From the NCBI GenBank assembly GCA_025966175.1, contig JAOPVN010000007.1, positions 1 to 16,431 on the forward strand: a DNA stretch of 16,431 bases. The letters run 5' to 3'. The position numbers were made by a program, and so were the translations under genes. The notes under the pieces were generated by a model. That model worked only from the letters and a program-made list of their open reading frames with translations. It was not told the origin of the DNA and did not search any database. Below are positions 5,146 to 11,486 of the stretch, one piece after another. The DNA comes from Modestobacter sp. Lineage in GTDB: Bacteria; Actinomycetota; Actinomycetes; Mycobacteriales; Geodermatophilaceae. Position 1 is the stretch's first letter. Every line of letters begins with the position of its first letter.

Positions 5146-6870
5146 GTGAGTGCCAGTACCGCACAGAGCCCCGCCGACCCGACGACCCGGGCGGGGGGCT
5201 CGGCGTCCGTGCGCACCCGGCGAATCCGCGAGACGGCCCGGGACGTCCTCGGCTTCACCGAGTTCCGGCCCGGCCAGGAGGCGGCGATGCAGGCGGTCGC
5301 CGCGGGTCGGGACACCCTCGCCGTGCTGCCCTCGGGAGCCGGGAAGTCCGCCGTCTACACCGTGGCCGGGCTGCTGCTGGACGGCCCGGTCGTGATCGTC
5401 TCGCCCCTCATCGCGCTGCAGCTTGACCAGGTGCAGCGGCTGGAGGAGCTGGGCGAGGAGCAGGTGGGCAGGGCGGCCGTGCTGAACTCCGAACTCTCGG
5501 CGCTCGAGCACCAGGCCGTACTGGACGGCATGCGTGACGGAACGGTCCGCTACTGCTTCCTCGCCCCCGAGCAGCTGGCCAAGCCCGAGGTGGTCGAGGC
5601 GATCCGCACCGCGGCGCCGGCCCTGTTCGTCGTCGACGAGGCGCACTGCGTCTCCGCCTGGGGGCACGACTTCCGCCCGGACTACCTGCGCCTCGGCGGG
5701 GTCGTGCAGCAGCTGGACCACCCGACCGTGCTCGCGCTGACCGCCACCGCCGCTCCCCCGGTGCGCGCGGAGATCGTCGAGCGGCTGGAGATGGCCGACC
5801 CCCAGATCGTCGTCGCCGGCTTCGACCGGCCGGAGATCCGGCTGGAGGTCGAGCAGCACGCCGACGCGCACGCCAAGCACACCGCCGTCCTCGACCGGGT
5901 GACCGAGCTGAGCCGGCAGGGCACCGGGATCCTCTACAGCGCCACCCGCAGGGGCACCGAGGAGCTCGCCGAGGCCCTCGCCGAGCGCGGGCTGCGCGCC
6001 CGGGCCTATCACGCGGGGCTGAAGAAGAGCGACCGCGAGGACGTGCAGCGGGCGTTCATGGACGACGAGCTGGACGTCGTCGTCGCGACGACCGCCTTCG
6101 GCATGGGCATCGACAAGCCGGAGACCCGGTTCGTCGTGCACGCCGAGCCCGCCGACTCGATCGACAGCTACTACCAGGAGATCGGCCGGGCCGGGCGGGA
6201 CGGCGAGCCGGCGATCGCCGTCCTCGTGTACCGGCAGGAGGACCTCGGCCTGCGCCGGTTCTTCGCCGCCGGCGCCCCGGCGGAGGAGGAGCTGCAGCAG
6301 GTCGCCGGGCTGGTGCAGGGCGGCGACGCCGCCGGCATGGACGGCGTGGACGTGACGGAGCTGCGGGAGGAGACCGGCCGGGCCGCGACGCCGCTGGTAC
6401 GCGACCTGAACCTGCTGGAGCAGGCCGGCGCGGTGGTGCTGGACGACGACGGGACGGCGTCCCCCGCACCTGACGCTCCCCCGCCCGGAGCCGCCGCCGC
6501 GGCCGCCCGGGAGCTGGCCGAGCAGCACCAGCGGGTCGACGAGAGTCGGATCGAGATGATGCGCGGCTACGCCGAGACCACCGGCTGTCGGCGCCAGTTC
6601 CTGCTGGGCTACTTCGGTGAGCAGCTGGAGCAGCCGTGCGGCAACTGCGACACCTGCAGCGCGGGGACGGCGACCGAGCAGCAGGTCGACGGCAGCGACC
6701 ACCCGTTTCCGGTCGACACCGCGGTGGAGCACACCGAGTGGGGGCCGGGGGTGGTGATGCGGCACGAGGACGACCGGGTCGTCGTCCTGTTCGAGGAGGT
6801 CGGCTACAAGACCCTGGCCCTGCAGGCCGTGCTCGACAACGACCTGCTCCGCCCGCGCACCGGCGCCTGA
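5146..6870 (+). CDS. recQ: RecQ-family ATP-dependent DNA helicase
   Basis: A 574-residue superfamily-2 helicase that unwinds DNA 3' to 5' in recombination and repair. Motifs in order: motif 0 GFTEFRPGQ, Walker A LPSGAGKS (61-68; many RecQs have PTGGGKS), DEAH followed by CVSAWGHDFRPDY (164-180), motif III ALTATA, motif V TTAFGMGIDKPETRFVVH, and motif VI QEIGRAGRDG (344-353). A RecQ zinc site follows, with Cys near 481, 498, 501 and 504 (CRRQFLLGY and CGNCDTC). There is no HRDC domain. The protein ends instead with a short Tudor/KOW-like module (about 522-568: VDTAVEHTEWGPGVVM, VVVLFEEVGYKTL). GTG at 5146 was taken as start. TTG at 5113 or GTG at 5209 are alternatives, and none has a strong Shine-Dalgarno. 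It is divergent from the mod regulator and has no repair partner beside it. Confidence 0.9.
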   Translation: MSASTAQSPADPTTRAGGSASVRTRRIRETARDVLGFTEFRPGQEAAMQAVAAGRDTLAVLPSGAGKSAVYTVAGLLLDGPVVIVSPLIALQLDQVQRLEELGEEQVGRAAVLNSELSALEHQAVLDGMRDGTVRYCFLAPEQLAKPEVVEAIRTAAPALFVVDEAHCVSAWGHDFRPDYLRLGGVVQQLDHPTVLALTATAAPPVRAEIVERLEMADPQIVVAGFDRPEIRLEVEQHADAHAKHTAVLDRVTELSRQGTGILYSATRRGTEELAEALAERGLRARAYHAGLKKSDREDVQRAFMDDELDVVVATTAFGMGIDKPETRFVVHAEPADSIDSYYQEIGRAGRDGEPAIAVLVYRQEDLGLRRFFAAGAPAEEELQQVAGLVQGGDAAGMDGVDVTELREETGRAATPLVRDLNLLEQAGAVVLDDDGTASPAPDAPPPGAAAAAARELAEQHQRVDESRIEMMRGYAETTGCRRQFLLGYFGEQLEQPCGNCDTCSAGTATEQQVDGSDHPFPVDTAVEHTEWGPGVVMRHEDDRVVVLFEEVGYKTLALQAVLDNDLLRPRTGA

Positions 6871-6884
6871 CCGGGCCGTTCGAC

Positions 6885-6900
6885 CTGCGGGCTCCCGCAG
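6885..6900 (+). terminator. Short GC hairpin after recQ
   Basis: CTGCGGG and CCCGCAG are perfect 7-bp arms separated by CT, 14 bp after the recQ stop. In practice the inner pairs must open to form a loop. There is no U-tract. It may be a weak actinobacterial terminator between recQ and the carbamoyltransferase gene. Confidence 0.35.
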
Positions 6901-6958
6901 CAGCAGTGATCATCGAGTCGGACCGGGCCGCTGGAGCCCGGCCGGGAGGAGTGCGCGC

Positions 6959-8608
6959 GTGAAGGTGCTGGGCGTCAACGCCATCTACCACGATCCGGCG
7001 GCAGCCCTGATCGTGGACGGGAAGGTCGTCGCCGCGGCCGAGGAGGAGCGGTTCAGCCGGCGCAAGCACGGTAAGCGGCCGCTGCCCTGGAGCGCCTGGG
7101 AGCTGCCCGAGCTGTCGGCGGCCTGGTGCCTGGCGGAGGCCGGCATCCACCCCGACGAGCTGGACGCCGTCGCCTACTCCTTCGATCCGGCGTTGATGGG
7201 CACCCCGGAGGAGTCCGGGCTGTTCGACGACGGCGACGTCATGCGGAAGATGTACGCCGAGAAGGCACCGGAGTTCCTGGCGCACGCGCTGCCCGGGCTG
7301 GACCCGGCGAAGGTCCGCTACGTCAAACACCACGTCGCGCACGCGGCGTCCGCCGGGCTGGCCGCCCCGACCCCGAGCAACTCGGTGCTGGTCCTCGACG
7401 GTCGCGGCGAGGCGCACAGCCACCTGGCCGGCCGCTACGTCGACGGCCAGCTCGAGGTGCTCGCCGGTCAGGCCCTGCCGCACTCCCTCGGCCTGCTCTA
7501 CGAGGACCTCACCGACCACCTCGGCTTCCTGCGCAGCTCCGACGAGTTCAAGGTCATGGCGATGGCCTCCTACGGGAAGCCGCGCTTCGCCGCCGAGCTC
7601 ACCGACCTGGTCCGGGCCACCGGGGACGGCGGCTTCCGCACCGAGAAGATCGACTTCACCGAGTTCGCGCCGCGATTGGGCAAGGGCGACACCTGGACCG
7701 AGGACCACACCGACCTCGCCGCCAGCGTGCAGCAGCGACTCGAGGAGGTGCTGCTGGACCTGGTGCGCTGGCTGCACGAGCAGACCGGCGACCGGGTGCT
7801 CACCCTCGCCGGCGGCACCGCGCTGAACTGCGTGGCCAACACCCGGATCGCCGCCGAGGGCCCGTTCGAGTCGGTCTGGGTGCAGCCCGCGGCCGGTGAC
7901 GCCGGGACGGCGCTGGGCAGCGCGCTGCACGTGGCCCGGGTGCTCGGCGACGAGACCGAGCCGATGTCCGGCGCCGACCTCGGCCGCAGCTGGAGCGACG
8001 AGGAGATCGAGCACGTCCTCACCACCGCGTCGATCGACTACGAGCGGCCCCGCGACGTCGCCGACGCCGTCGCCGCCGTGCTGGCCGACAACGGCATCGT
8101 CGCCTGGTTCCAGGGGCGCAGCGAGTTCGGTCCGCGCGCGCTGGGTCACCGCTCGCTGCTGGCGCACCCGGGCTACGAGGCGAACCTGGAGCGGATGAAC
8201 GACGTCAAGGGCCGGGAGCAGTTCCGCCCGGTCGCGCCGATGGTGCTCGCCGAGCGGGCGAGCGAGATCTTCAGCCGCGGCCCCATCCCCTCGCCGAACA
8301 TGCTCTTCGTGCACGACGTCGCGACCGAGTGGCGCGACCGCATCCCCACGGTCACCCACGTCGACGGGACGGCGCGGATCCAGACCGTCGACCGGGCCGA
8401 CGAGCCGCTGGTCGCCCGGATGCTGGAGTGCTTCGAGCAGCGCACCGGGCTGCCGATCGTCGTCAACACCAGCCTGAACACCGCCGGCCGGCCGATGGTC
8501 GACGACCCGCGGGACGCCCTGGAGTGCTTCGGCTCGGCTCCGGTGGACCTGCTGGCCATCGGGCCCTTCGTCGTCCGCCGGCCGAAGGCGACGCCGCGCC
8601 CGGCGTGA
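6959..8608 (+). CDS. NodU/CmcH/TobZ-family O-carbamoyltransferase
   Basis: A 549-residue carbamoyltransferase. The family moves the carbamoyl group of carbamoyl phosphate, through carbamoyl-AMP, to a hydroxyl of an acceptor such as an antibiotic, Nod factor or nucleoside/sugar. The N-terminal Kae1-like domain is seen as VLGVNAIYHDPAAALIVDGK and AEEERFSRRKH. It carries the metal-binding His cluster H124/H125/H128 (KHHVAHAAS) and DGRGE at 147-151. LAGGTALNCVANTRI and QPAAGDAGTALGSAL follow. The YrdC-like C-terminal part includes QGRSEFGPRALGHRS (385-399), MNDVKGREQFRPVAPMV and VVNTSLNTAGRPMV. The start is GTG at 6959, with GGGAGGAG upstream. No biosynthetic gene cluster lies beside it, so the acceptor is unknown; length and motifs are complete. 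Confidence 0.9.
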   Translation: MKVLGVNAIYHDPAAALIVDGKVVAAAEEERFSRRKHGKRPLPWSAWELPELSAAWCLAEAGIHPDELDAVAYSFDPALMGTPEESGLFDDGDVMRKMYAEKAPEFLAHALPGLDPAKVRYVKHHVAHAASAGLAAPTPSNSVLVLDGRGEAHSHLAGRYVDGQLEVLAGQALPHSLGLLYEDLTDHLGFLRSSDEFKVMAMASYGKPRFAAELTDLVRATGDGGFRTEKIDFTEFAPRLGKGDTWTEDHTDLAASVQQRLEEVLLDLVRWLHEQTGDRVLTLAGGTALNCVANTRIAAEGPFESVWVQPAAGDAGTALGSALHVARVLGDETEPMSGADLGRSWSDEEIEHVLTTASIDYERPRDVADAVAAVLADNGIVAWFQGRSEFGPRALGHRSLLAHPGYEANLERMNDVKGREQFRPVAPMVLAERASEIFSRGPIPSPNMLFVHDVATEWRDRIPTVTHVDGTARIQTVDRADEPLVARMLECFEQRTGLPIVVNTSLNTAGRPMVDDPRDALECFGSAPVDLLAIGPFVVRRPKATPRPA

Positions 8609-8627
8609 GCCGCGGCCCGACGGGGGT

Positions 8628-8653
8628 GTTTTCCGCAGTTAGGTGGTGGGCAA
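8628..8653 (+). promoter_or_regulatory. Possible SigB/SigF-type promoter of the DUF4383 gene
   Basis: GTTTT (8628-8632), a 15-bp spacer and GGGCAA (8648-8653) resemble the GTTT-N15..17-GGGTA pattern of actinobacterial stress sigma factors. It lies 52 bp before the DUF4383 start and 19 bp after the carbamoyltransferase stop. One -10 base departs from consensus, and such matches occur by chance in GC-rich DNA. Confidence 0.35.
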
Positions 8654-8705
8654 TCCGGGTGTGACCGCTGAGAACTGGCGGCCGCATCCACCTGGAGGAC
8701 CCACC

Positions 8706-9188
8706 GTGTCCACTGCAGACCTTCCCGGCGCCGGCCACCGGGGCATGACCTGGCCCCAGCAGCTCGCCCTGGCCTTCGGCGTCATCTACGCGCTTATCGG
8801 CATCATCGGCTTCTTCATCACCGGTTTCGGCGACTTCTTCGGCAACGCCAATGGAATGACGATGCAGCACGACGAGACGCTGCTCGGGTTCATGATCAAC
8901 CCGATGCACAACGTCGTGCACCTCCTGATCGGGGTCGCCGGCATCGCGCTGTCCCGCACCCTGTCCGGTGCGCGCACCTACGGCTGGCTGCTCGCGGTCG
9001 GCTACGGCGCGGCCTTCGTCTACGGGCTCATCGCGATCGGCAAGGACTGGGACTTCCTCAACCTCAACTGGGCGGACAACATCCTGCACCTGGTGACGGC
9101 GCTGGTCGGCCTGGCCATCGCACTGGGCAAGGTGAAGACCGTCGCCACCGAACGAGGCGCCGACCACTCGCTGCGCCCGGAGCGCTGA
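8706..9188 (+). CDS. DUF4383-type four-helix membrane protein
   Basis: A 160-residue integral membrane protein with four hydrophobic segments at about 19-41, 66-84, 92-112 and 124-141. The second begins INPMHNVVHLLIGVAGI and the last follows NWADNILHLVTALVG. This repeated Asn-x(3-5)-His-Leu pattern at the heads of helices 2 and 4 is what I recognise as DUF4383, a family of unknown function common in actinobacteria. The start is GTG at 8706, chosen because GGAGG lies about 8 bases upstream; the longer frame starting at 8643 would add a Pro-rich tail across the promoter region. It has its own terminator and probably its own promoter, so it appears monocistronic. A stress-linked role is suggested only by the promoter match. 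Confidence 0.82.
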   Translation: MSTADLPGAGHRGMTWPQQLALAFGVIYALIGIIGFFITGFGDFFGNANGMTMQHDETLLGFMINPMHNVVHLLIGVAGIALSRTLSGARTYGWLLAVGYGAAFVYGLIAIGKDWDFLNLNWADNILHLVTALVGLAIALGKVKTVATERGADHSLRPER

Positions 9189-9203
9189 TCCCGCACCGCT
9201 CGA

Positions 9204-9240
9204 CGACCGCCCCGGACGCCGCTGGTGTCCGGGGCGGTCG
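9204..9240. terminator. Strong hairpin terminator after the DUF4383 gene
   Basis: CGACCGCCCCGGAC and GTCCGGGGCGGTCG form a perfect 14-bp stem around a 9-base loop, 16 bp after the stop codon. It has no U-tract, as is common in high-GC actinobacteria. It separates the DUF4383 gene from the acyl-CoA dehydrogenase gene. Confidence 0.8.
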
Positions 9241-9286
9241 CCCGCCCGGCCTGATCCCCGGACGCGCCGCACGTCGCTCCCGGCGC

Positions 9287-9292
9287 TAACGT
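9287..9292 (+). promoter_or_regulatory. -10 hexamer of a probable leaderless promoter
   Basis: TAACGT ends 6 bases before the ATG of the acyl-CoA dehydrogenase, so transcription would start at or within a base of the ATG. No Shine-Dalgarno is present, which agrees with leaderless translation. No good -35 is visible. Confidence 0.5.
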
Positions 9293-9298
9293 CCGGGC

Positions 9299-10510
9299 AT
9301 GGACTTCACCCTCTCCGCCAAGGCCGAGGACGTCAGTGGCCGGATGTGGGACTTCATGCGGGAGCAGGTCTTCCCCGCTGAGCCCGTCTACGAGGAGTGG
9401 CGCGCCGCGCGCGGCCACGACGACCACGCCCATCCGCCGATCCTGGAAGAGCTCAAGAAGGAGGCCCGCTCGCGTGGCCTGTGGAACCTCTTCCAGCACG
9501 AGCTGGCCGGGCTGAGCAACCTCGAGTACGCCTCCATCGCCGAGATCACCGGCTGGTCGCCGACGATCGCCCCCGAGGCGATCAACTGCGGCGCGCCGGA
9601 CACCGGCAACATGGAGACCCTGATGCTCTTCGGCACCCCGGAGCAGAAGGAGCGCTGGCTCACTCCGCTGCTGGAGGGCGAGATCCGCTCGGGGTTCGCG
9701 ATGACCGAGCCCGACGTCGCCAGCTCCGACGCCCGCAACATCCAGACCTCGATCGTGCGCGACGGCGACGAGTACGTGATCAACGGCCGCAAGTGGTGGA
9801 CCAGCGGCGCGGCCGACGAGCGCTGCCAGATCTTCATCGTCATGGGCAAGACCGACCCCGAGGGCGCACCGCACCGCCAGCAGTCGATGGTCCTGGTGCC
9901 GCGGGACACCCCGGGCCTGGAGATCGTCCGGCACCTGCCCGTCTTCGGGTACCAGGACCAGCACGGGCACTCGGAGCTGCGGTTCACCGACGTCCGGGTG
10001 CCGGTGACCAACCTCCTCTCCGGCGAGGGCGACGGGTTCATGATCGCCCAGGCCCGGCTGGGCCCCGGTCGCATCCACCACTGCATGCGAGCCATCGGCA
10101 TGGCCGAGCGCGCGCTCGCACTGATGGTGGAGCGGACGAAGTCCCGGGTCGCGTTCGGCCGCCCGCTCGCCGAGCAGGGCACGGTGCGGGAGTCGATCGC
10201 GCTCTCCCGGATCGAGATCGACCAGGCCCGGCTCTACGTGCTGAAGACCGCGGACCTGATCGACCGGTTCGGCGCCAAGGGCGCGCGCACCGAGATCTCT
10301 GCGATCAAGGTCGCCGCCCCCCGGGTCGCGCTCGACGTCATCGATCGCGCCATCCAGGTGCACGGCGGCGCCGGGGTCAGCGACGACACCGTGCTCGCCC
10401 GCTTCTACGCCAGCGCCCGCACGCTGCGCATCGTCGACGGCCCGGACGCCGTGCACATCCGCGGGGTCGCCAAGGAAGAGCTCGCCCGGGAGCGTCCCTA
10501 CAGCGCCTGA
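9299..10510 (+). CDS. Acyl-CoA dehydrogenase, ACAD10/11-like
   Basis: A 403-residue FAD-dependent acyl-CoA dehydrogenase, expected to introduce the alpha,beta double bond into an acyl-CoA in the cytoplasm and pass electrons to ETF. Seen are the FAD/substrate segment FAMTEPDVASSD (133-144), INGRKWWTSGA (161-171), the ETQ-like C-terminal helices with RVAFGRPL, and IQVHGGAGVSDDT near the FAD pyrophosphate site. Where medium-chain enzymes have the catalytic Glu in YEGT, this protein reads VDGPDAVH with Asp at 380, as in the ACAD10/11 branch. Members of that branch act on 4-hydroxy or very long acyl-CoAs, but the substrate here is unknown. ATG at 9299 directly follows a -10 hexamer. The gene stands alone, with no thiolase, hydratase or ETF beside it. 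Confidence 0.9.
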   Translation: MDFTLSAKAEDVSGRMWDFMREQVFPAEPVYEEWRAARGHDDHAHPPILEELKKEARSRGLWNLFQHELAGLSNLEYASIAEITGWSPTIAPEAINCGAPDTGNMETLMLFGTPEQKERWLTPLLEGEIRSGFAMTEPDVASSDARNIQTSIVRDGDEYVINGRKWWTSGAADERCQIFIVMGKTDPEGAPHRQQSMVLVPRDTPGLEIVRHLPVFGYQDQHGHSELRFTDVRVPVTNLLSGEGDGFMIAQARLGPGRIHHCMRAIGMAERALALMVERTKSRVAFGRPLAEQGTVRESIALSRIEIDQARLYVLKTADLIDRFGAKGARTEISAIKVAAPRVALDVIDRAIQVHGGAGVSDDTVLARFYASARTLRIVDGPDAVHIRGVAKEELARERPYSA

Positions 10511-10534
10511 GGAGCTGGGCGCCTGAGGAGCTGG
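10503..10534. repeat. Perfect 16-bp tandem duplication over the acyl-CoA dehydrogenase stop codon
   Basis: GCGCCTGAGGAGCTGG occurs twice in a row (10503-10518 and 10519-10534). The first copy holds the real stop codon TGA (10508-10510). This looks like a small slippage duplication and has no effect on the protein. Confidence 0.85.
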
Positions 10535-10535
10535 C

Positions 10536-10555
10536 CCGCCGGCACCGCCCGGCGG
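10536..10555. terminator. Hairpin between convergent genes
   Basis: CCGCCGG and CCGGCGG form a 7-bp stem around a 6-base loop. It lies between the acyl-CoA dehydrogenase stop and the minus-strand 66-residue gene stop, so it may serve as a bidirectional terminator. Confidence 0.5.
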
Positions 10556-10561
10556 CCCGGC

Positions 10562-10762
10562 TCAGGGCGCCAGCGTGCCCCCCAACCCCCCGGCGGCCAG
10601 CTTGGCCATCAGCTGGGTGCGGTCCAGGCCGGCGGCGGCCAGTGCATCGCCGTCCCGGTCGGTGTCGATCTGGTCCGGCAGGTCCGCGGCGACCTTGTCC
10701 GCGGTGTCGTTGTCGCCCTCGGTGCGCAACACCTGGAGCAACTGCTCCTTGCTGATCTGCAC
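10562..10762 (-). CDS. Small conserved-looking acidic protein of unknown function
   Basis: A 66-residue protein with no signal peptide or membrane segment. It starts QISKEQLLQVLRTEGDNDTADKV, continues with an acidic LPDQIDTDRDGD turn at about 29-39, then a helix LAAAGLDRTQLMAKL and a Gly-rich end GGLGGTL. I recognise this layout (ISK..LL, LPD.VDT..D, LGGLGG) from small actinobacterial proteins without known function. The Asp-rich DTDRDGD turn resembles a calcium loop but is too short to claim as an EF-hand. The start is GTG at 10760-10762, chosen because GGAGGAG lies just upstream. A longer frame from 10840 adds a basic, Gly-rich leader that I reject. It diverges from the broken sigma-factor gene. 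Confidence 0.72.
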   Translation of the reverse strand: MQISKEQLLQVLRTEGDNDTADKVAADLPDQIDTDRDGDALAAAGLDRTQLMAKLAAGGLGGTLAP

Positions 10763-10907
10763 GGCTCCTCCGTCTCCGATGCCCTCCGCTGTGCCCCCGG
10801 CCACACTGCCGCCTCGACGTCGCGCGCGCCAGCCGGTCACGATCTGATCTCGGAGGCACCCCTCCTGGCCGGCTCACCGCGTCATAGGGGGTGACGGGGG
10901 GAGACCG

Positions 10908-11066
10908 GTGAGAGACGACCACGAGGCAGCGTTCGAGGCGTTCGTCGCCGCGCGCTCGGACGACCTGCTGCGGGTCGGCTTCCTGCTGACCGCCGACCGG
11001 GGCCACGCCGAGGACCTGCTGCAGACCGCGCTGCTCAAGGTGTACCGGCACTGGGGCCGGATCTCC
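10908..11066 (+). pseudogene. Truncated SigE-family ECF sigma factor (N-terminal remnant)
   Basis: The first ~53 codons match the N-terminus (sigma region 2) of actinobacterial SigE-family ECF sigma factors: DHEAAFEAFVAARSDDLLRVGFLLTADRGHAEDLLQTALLKVYRHWGRI, given here as consecutive pieces DHEAAFEAFVAARSDD / LLRVGFLLTADRGHAEDLL / QTALLKVYRHWGRI. Intact members are about 160-180 residues and also need the rest of region 2 and the region 4 HTH; both are missing. After about 11066 the frame reads Pro/Arg-rich noise and stays open only because the DNA is GC-rich. The start is GTG at 10908, with a good GGGGGGAG Shine-Dalgarno, so the start signals survive. It is best explained as a gene whose 3' part was deleted. 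Confidence 0.8.
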
Positions 11067-11067
11067 G

Positions 11068-11280
11068 GGCACAGCGGACCCGCGCATGGCCATGGTCGGC
11101 CTGAGCTTTCCCTGGGGCGCGTCGGTCGTCTGCGCGGCGCGCTACGGGTCGCACGCCGACGGCAGCACCGCGTCGGCGACGGCTCTCACTCCCGACGGGA
11201 CGACGGTCACCACCATCCCGCTGGTCACCGGGTCCGGGACCACCGACCTGATCGGGGTCAGCGCGACCGCGCCCGCTGCA
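11068..11280 (+). pseudogene. C-terminal remnant of an unidentified protein joined to the sigma remnant
   Basis: In a different frame from the sigma remnant, a protein-like stretch appears without its own N-terminus: MAMVGLSFPWGASVVCAARY, then GSHADGSTASATALTPDGTT, then VTTIPLVTGSGTTDLIGVSA. The alternating Thr/Val/Gly pattern looks like beta strands of an extracytoplasmic domain. In this sigma family the next gene often encodes a membrane-anchored partner, so this may be its C-terminal end; I do not recognise the family. The open frame runs on to a stop at 11356-11358, but after about 11280 it is antisense to the small membrane-protein gene and reads as noise. Confidence 0.55.
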
Positions 11281-11464
11281 CCAGGAAGCCGCCCACCCCC
11301 GCGAGCACGACGCCGAGCACGAGCTGCGCGATGCCGACGCCACTGCGGTGGCTGCTGAACCAGGTCACCGAGGAGACCAGCAGGACGACGGCGATCCCCA
11401 GCACGAGCAGGCCGACCAGCCGCTCGCGGCGGGCCAGCGGGCTGCCGGGCTCGGATGAGGTCAT
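11258..11464 (-). CDS. Small two-helix membrane protein
   Basis: A 68-residue protein with a charged N-terminus (SSEPGSPLARRERL), membrane helices at about 16-34 (VGLLVLGIAVVLLVSSVTW) and 44-63, and a basic tail QRARSR. No enzyme motif is seen and I do not recognise a named family. The start is ATG at 11462-11464. The frame is open upstream into the aldehyde dehydrogenase gene, but that part is antisense-frame noise. It lies 22 bp downstream of the aldehyde dehydrogenase stop on the same strand. It may also have its own leaderless promoter, because TAGGGT lies 7 bases upstream of the ATG. Its 3' end overlaps the decayed remnant on the other strand, so it marks the edge of the deletion scar. 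Confidence 0.68.
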   Translation of the reverse strand: MTSSEPGSPLARRERLVGLLVLGIAVVLLVSSVTWFSSHRSGVGIAQLVLGVVLAGVGGFLVQRARSR

Positions 11465-11471
11465 GCGCCCG

Positions 11472-11477
11472 ACCCTA
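11472..11477 (-). promoter_or_regulatory. Candidate -10 of a leaderless promoter for the small membrane protein
   Basis: On the minus strand TAGGGT is followed by 7 bases and then the ATG at 11464, the TANNNT-N7-ATG spacing typical of leaderless actinobacterial transcripts. No Shine-Dalgarno is seen. The -35 would fall within the end of the aldehyde dehydrogenase gene. Confidence 0.42.
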
Positions 11478-11486
11478 CGGAACCGC

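Noticed and set aside
6056..8359. A 767-codon minus-strand open frame under recQ and the carbamoyltransferase
   Set aside because: It is fully antisense to two well-supported genes and its composition is low-complexity GC-driven.
10654..10668. EF-hand calcium site in the 66-residue protein
   Set aside because: The DTDRDGD turn is shorter than a 12-residue EF loop and lacks the terminal Glu, so I only note the resemblance.
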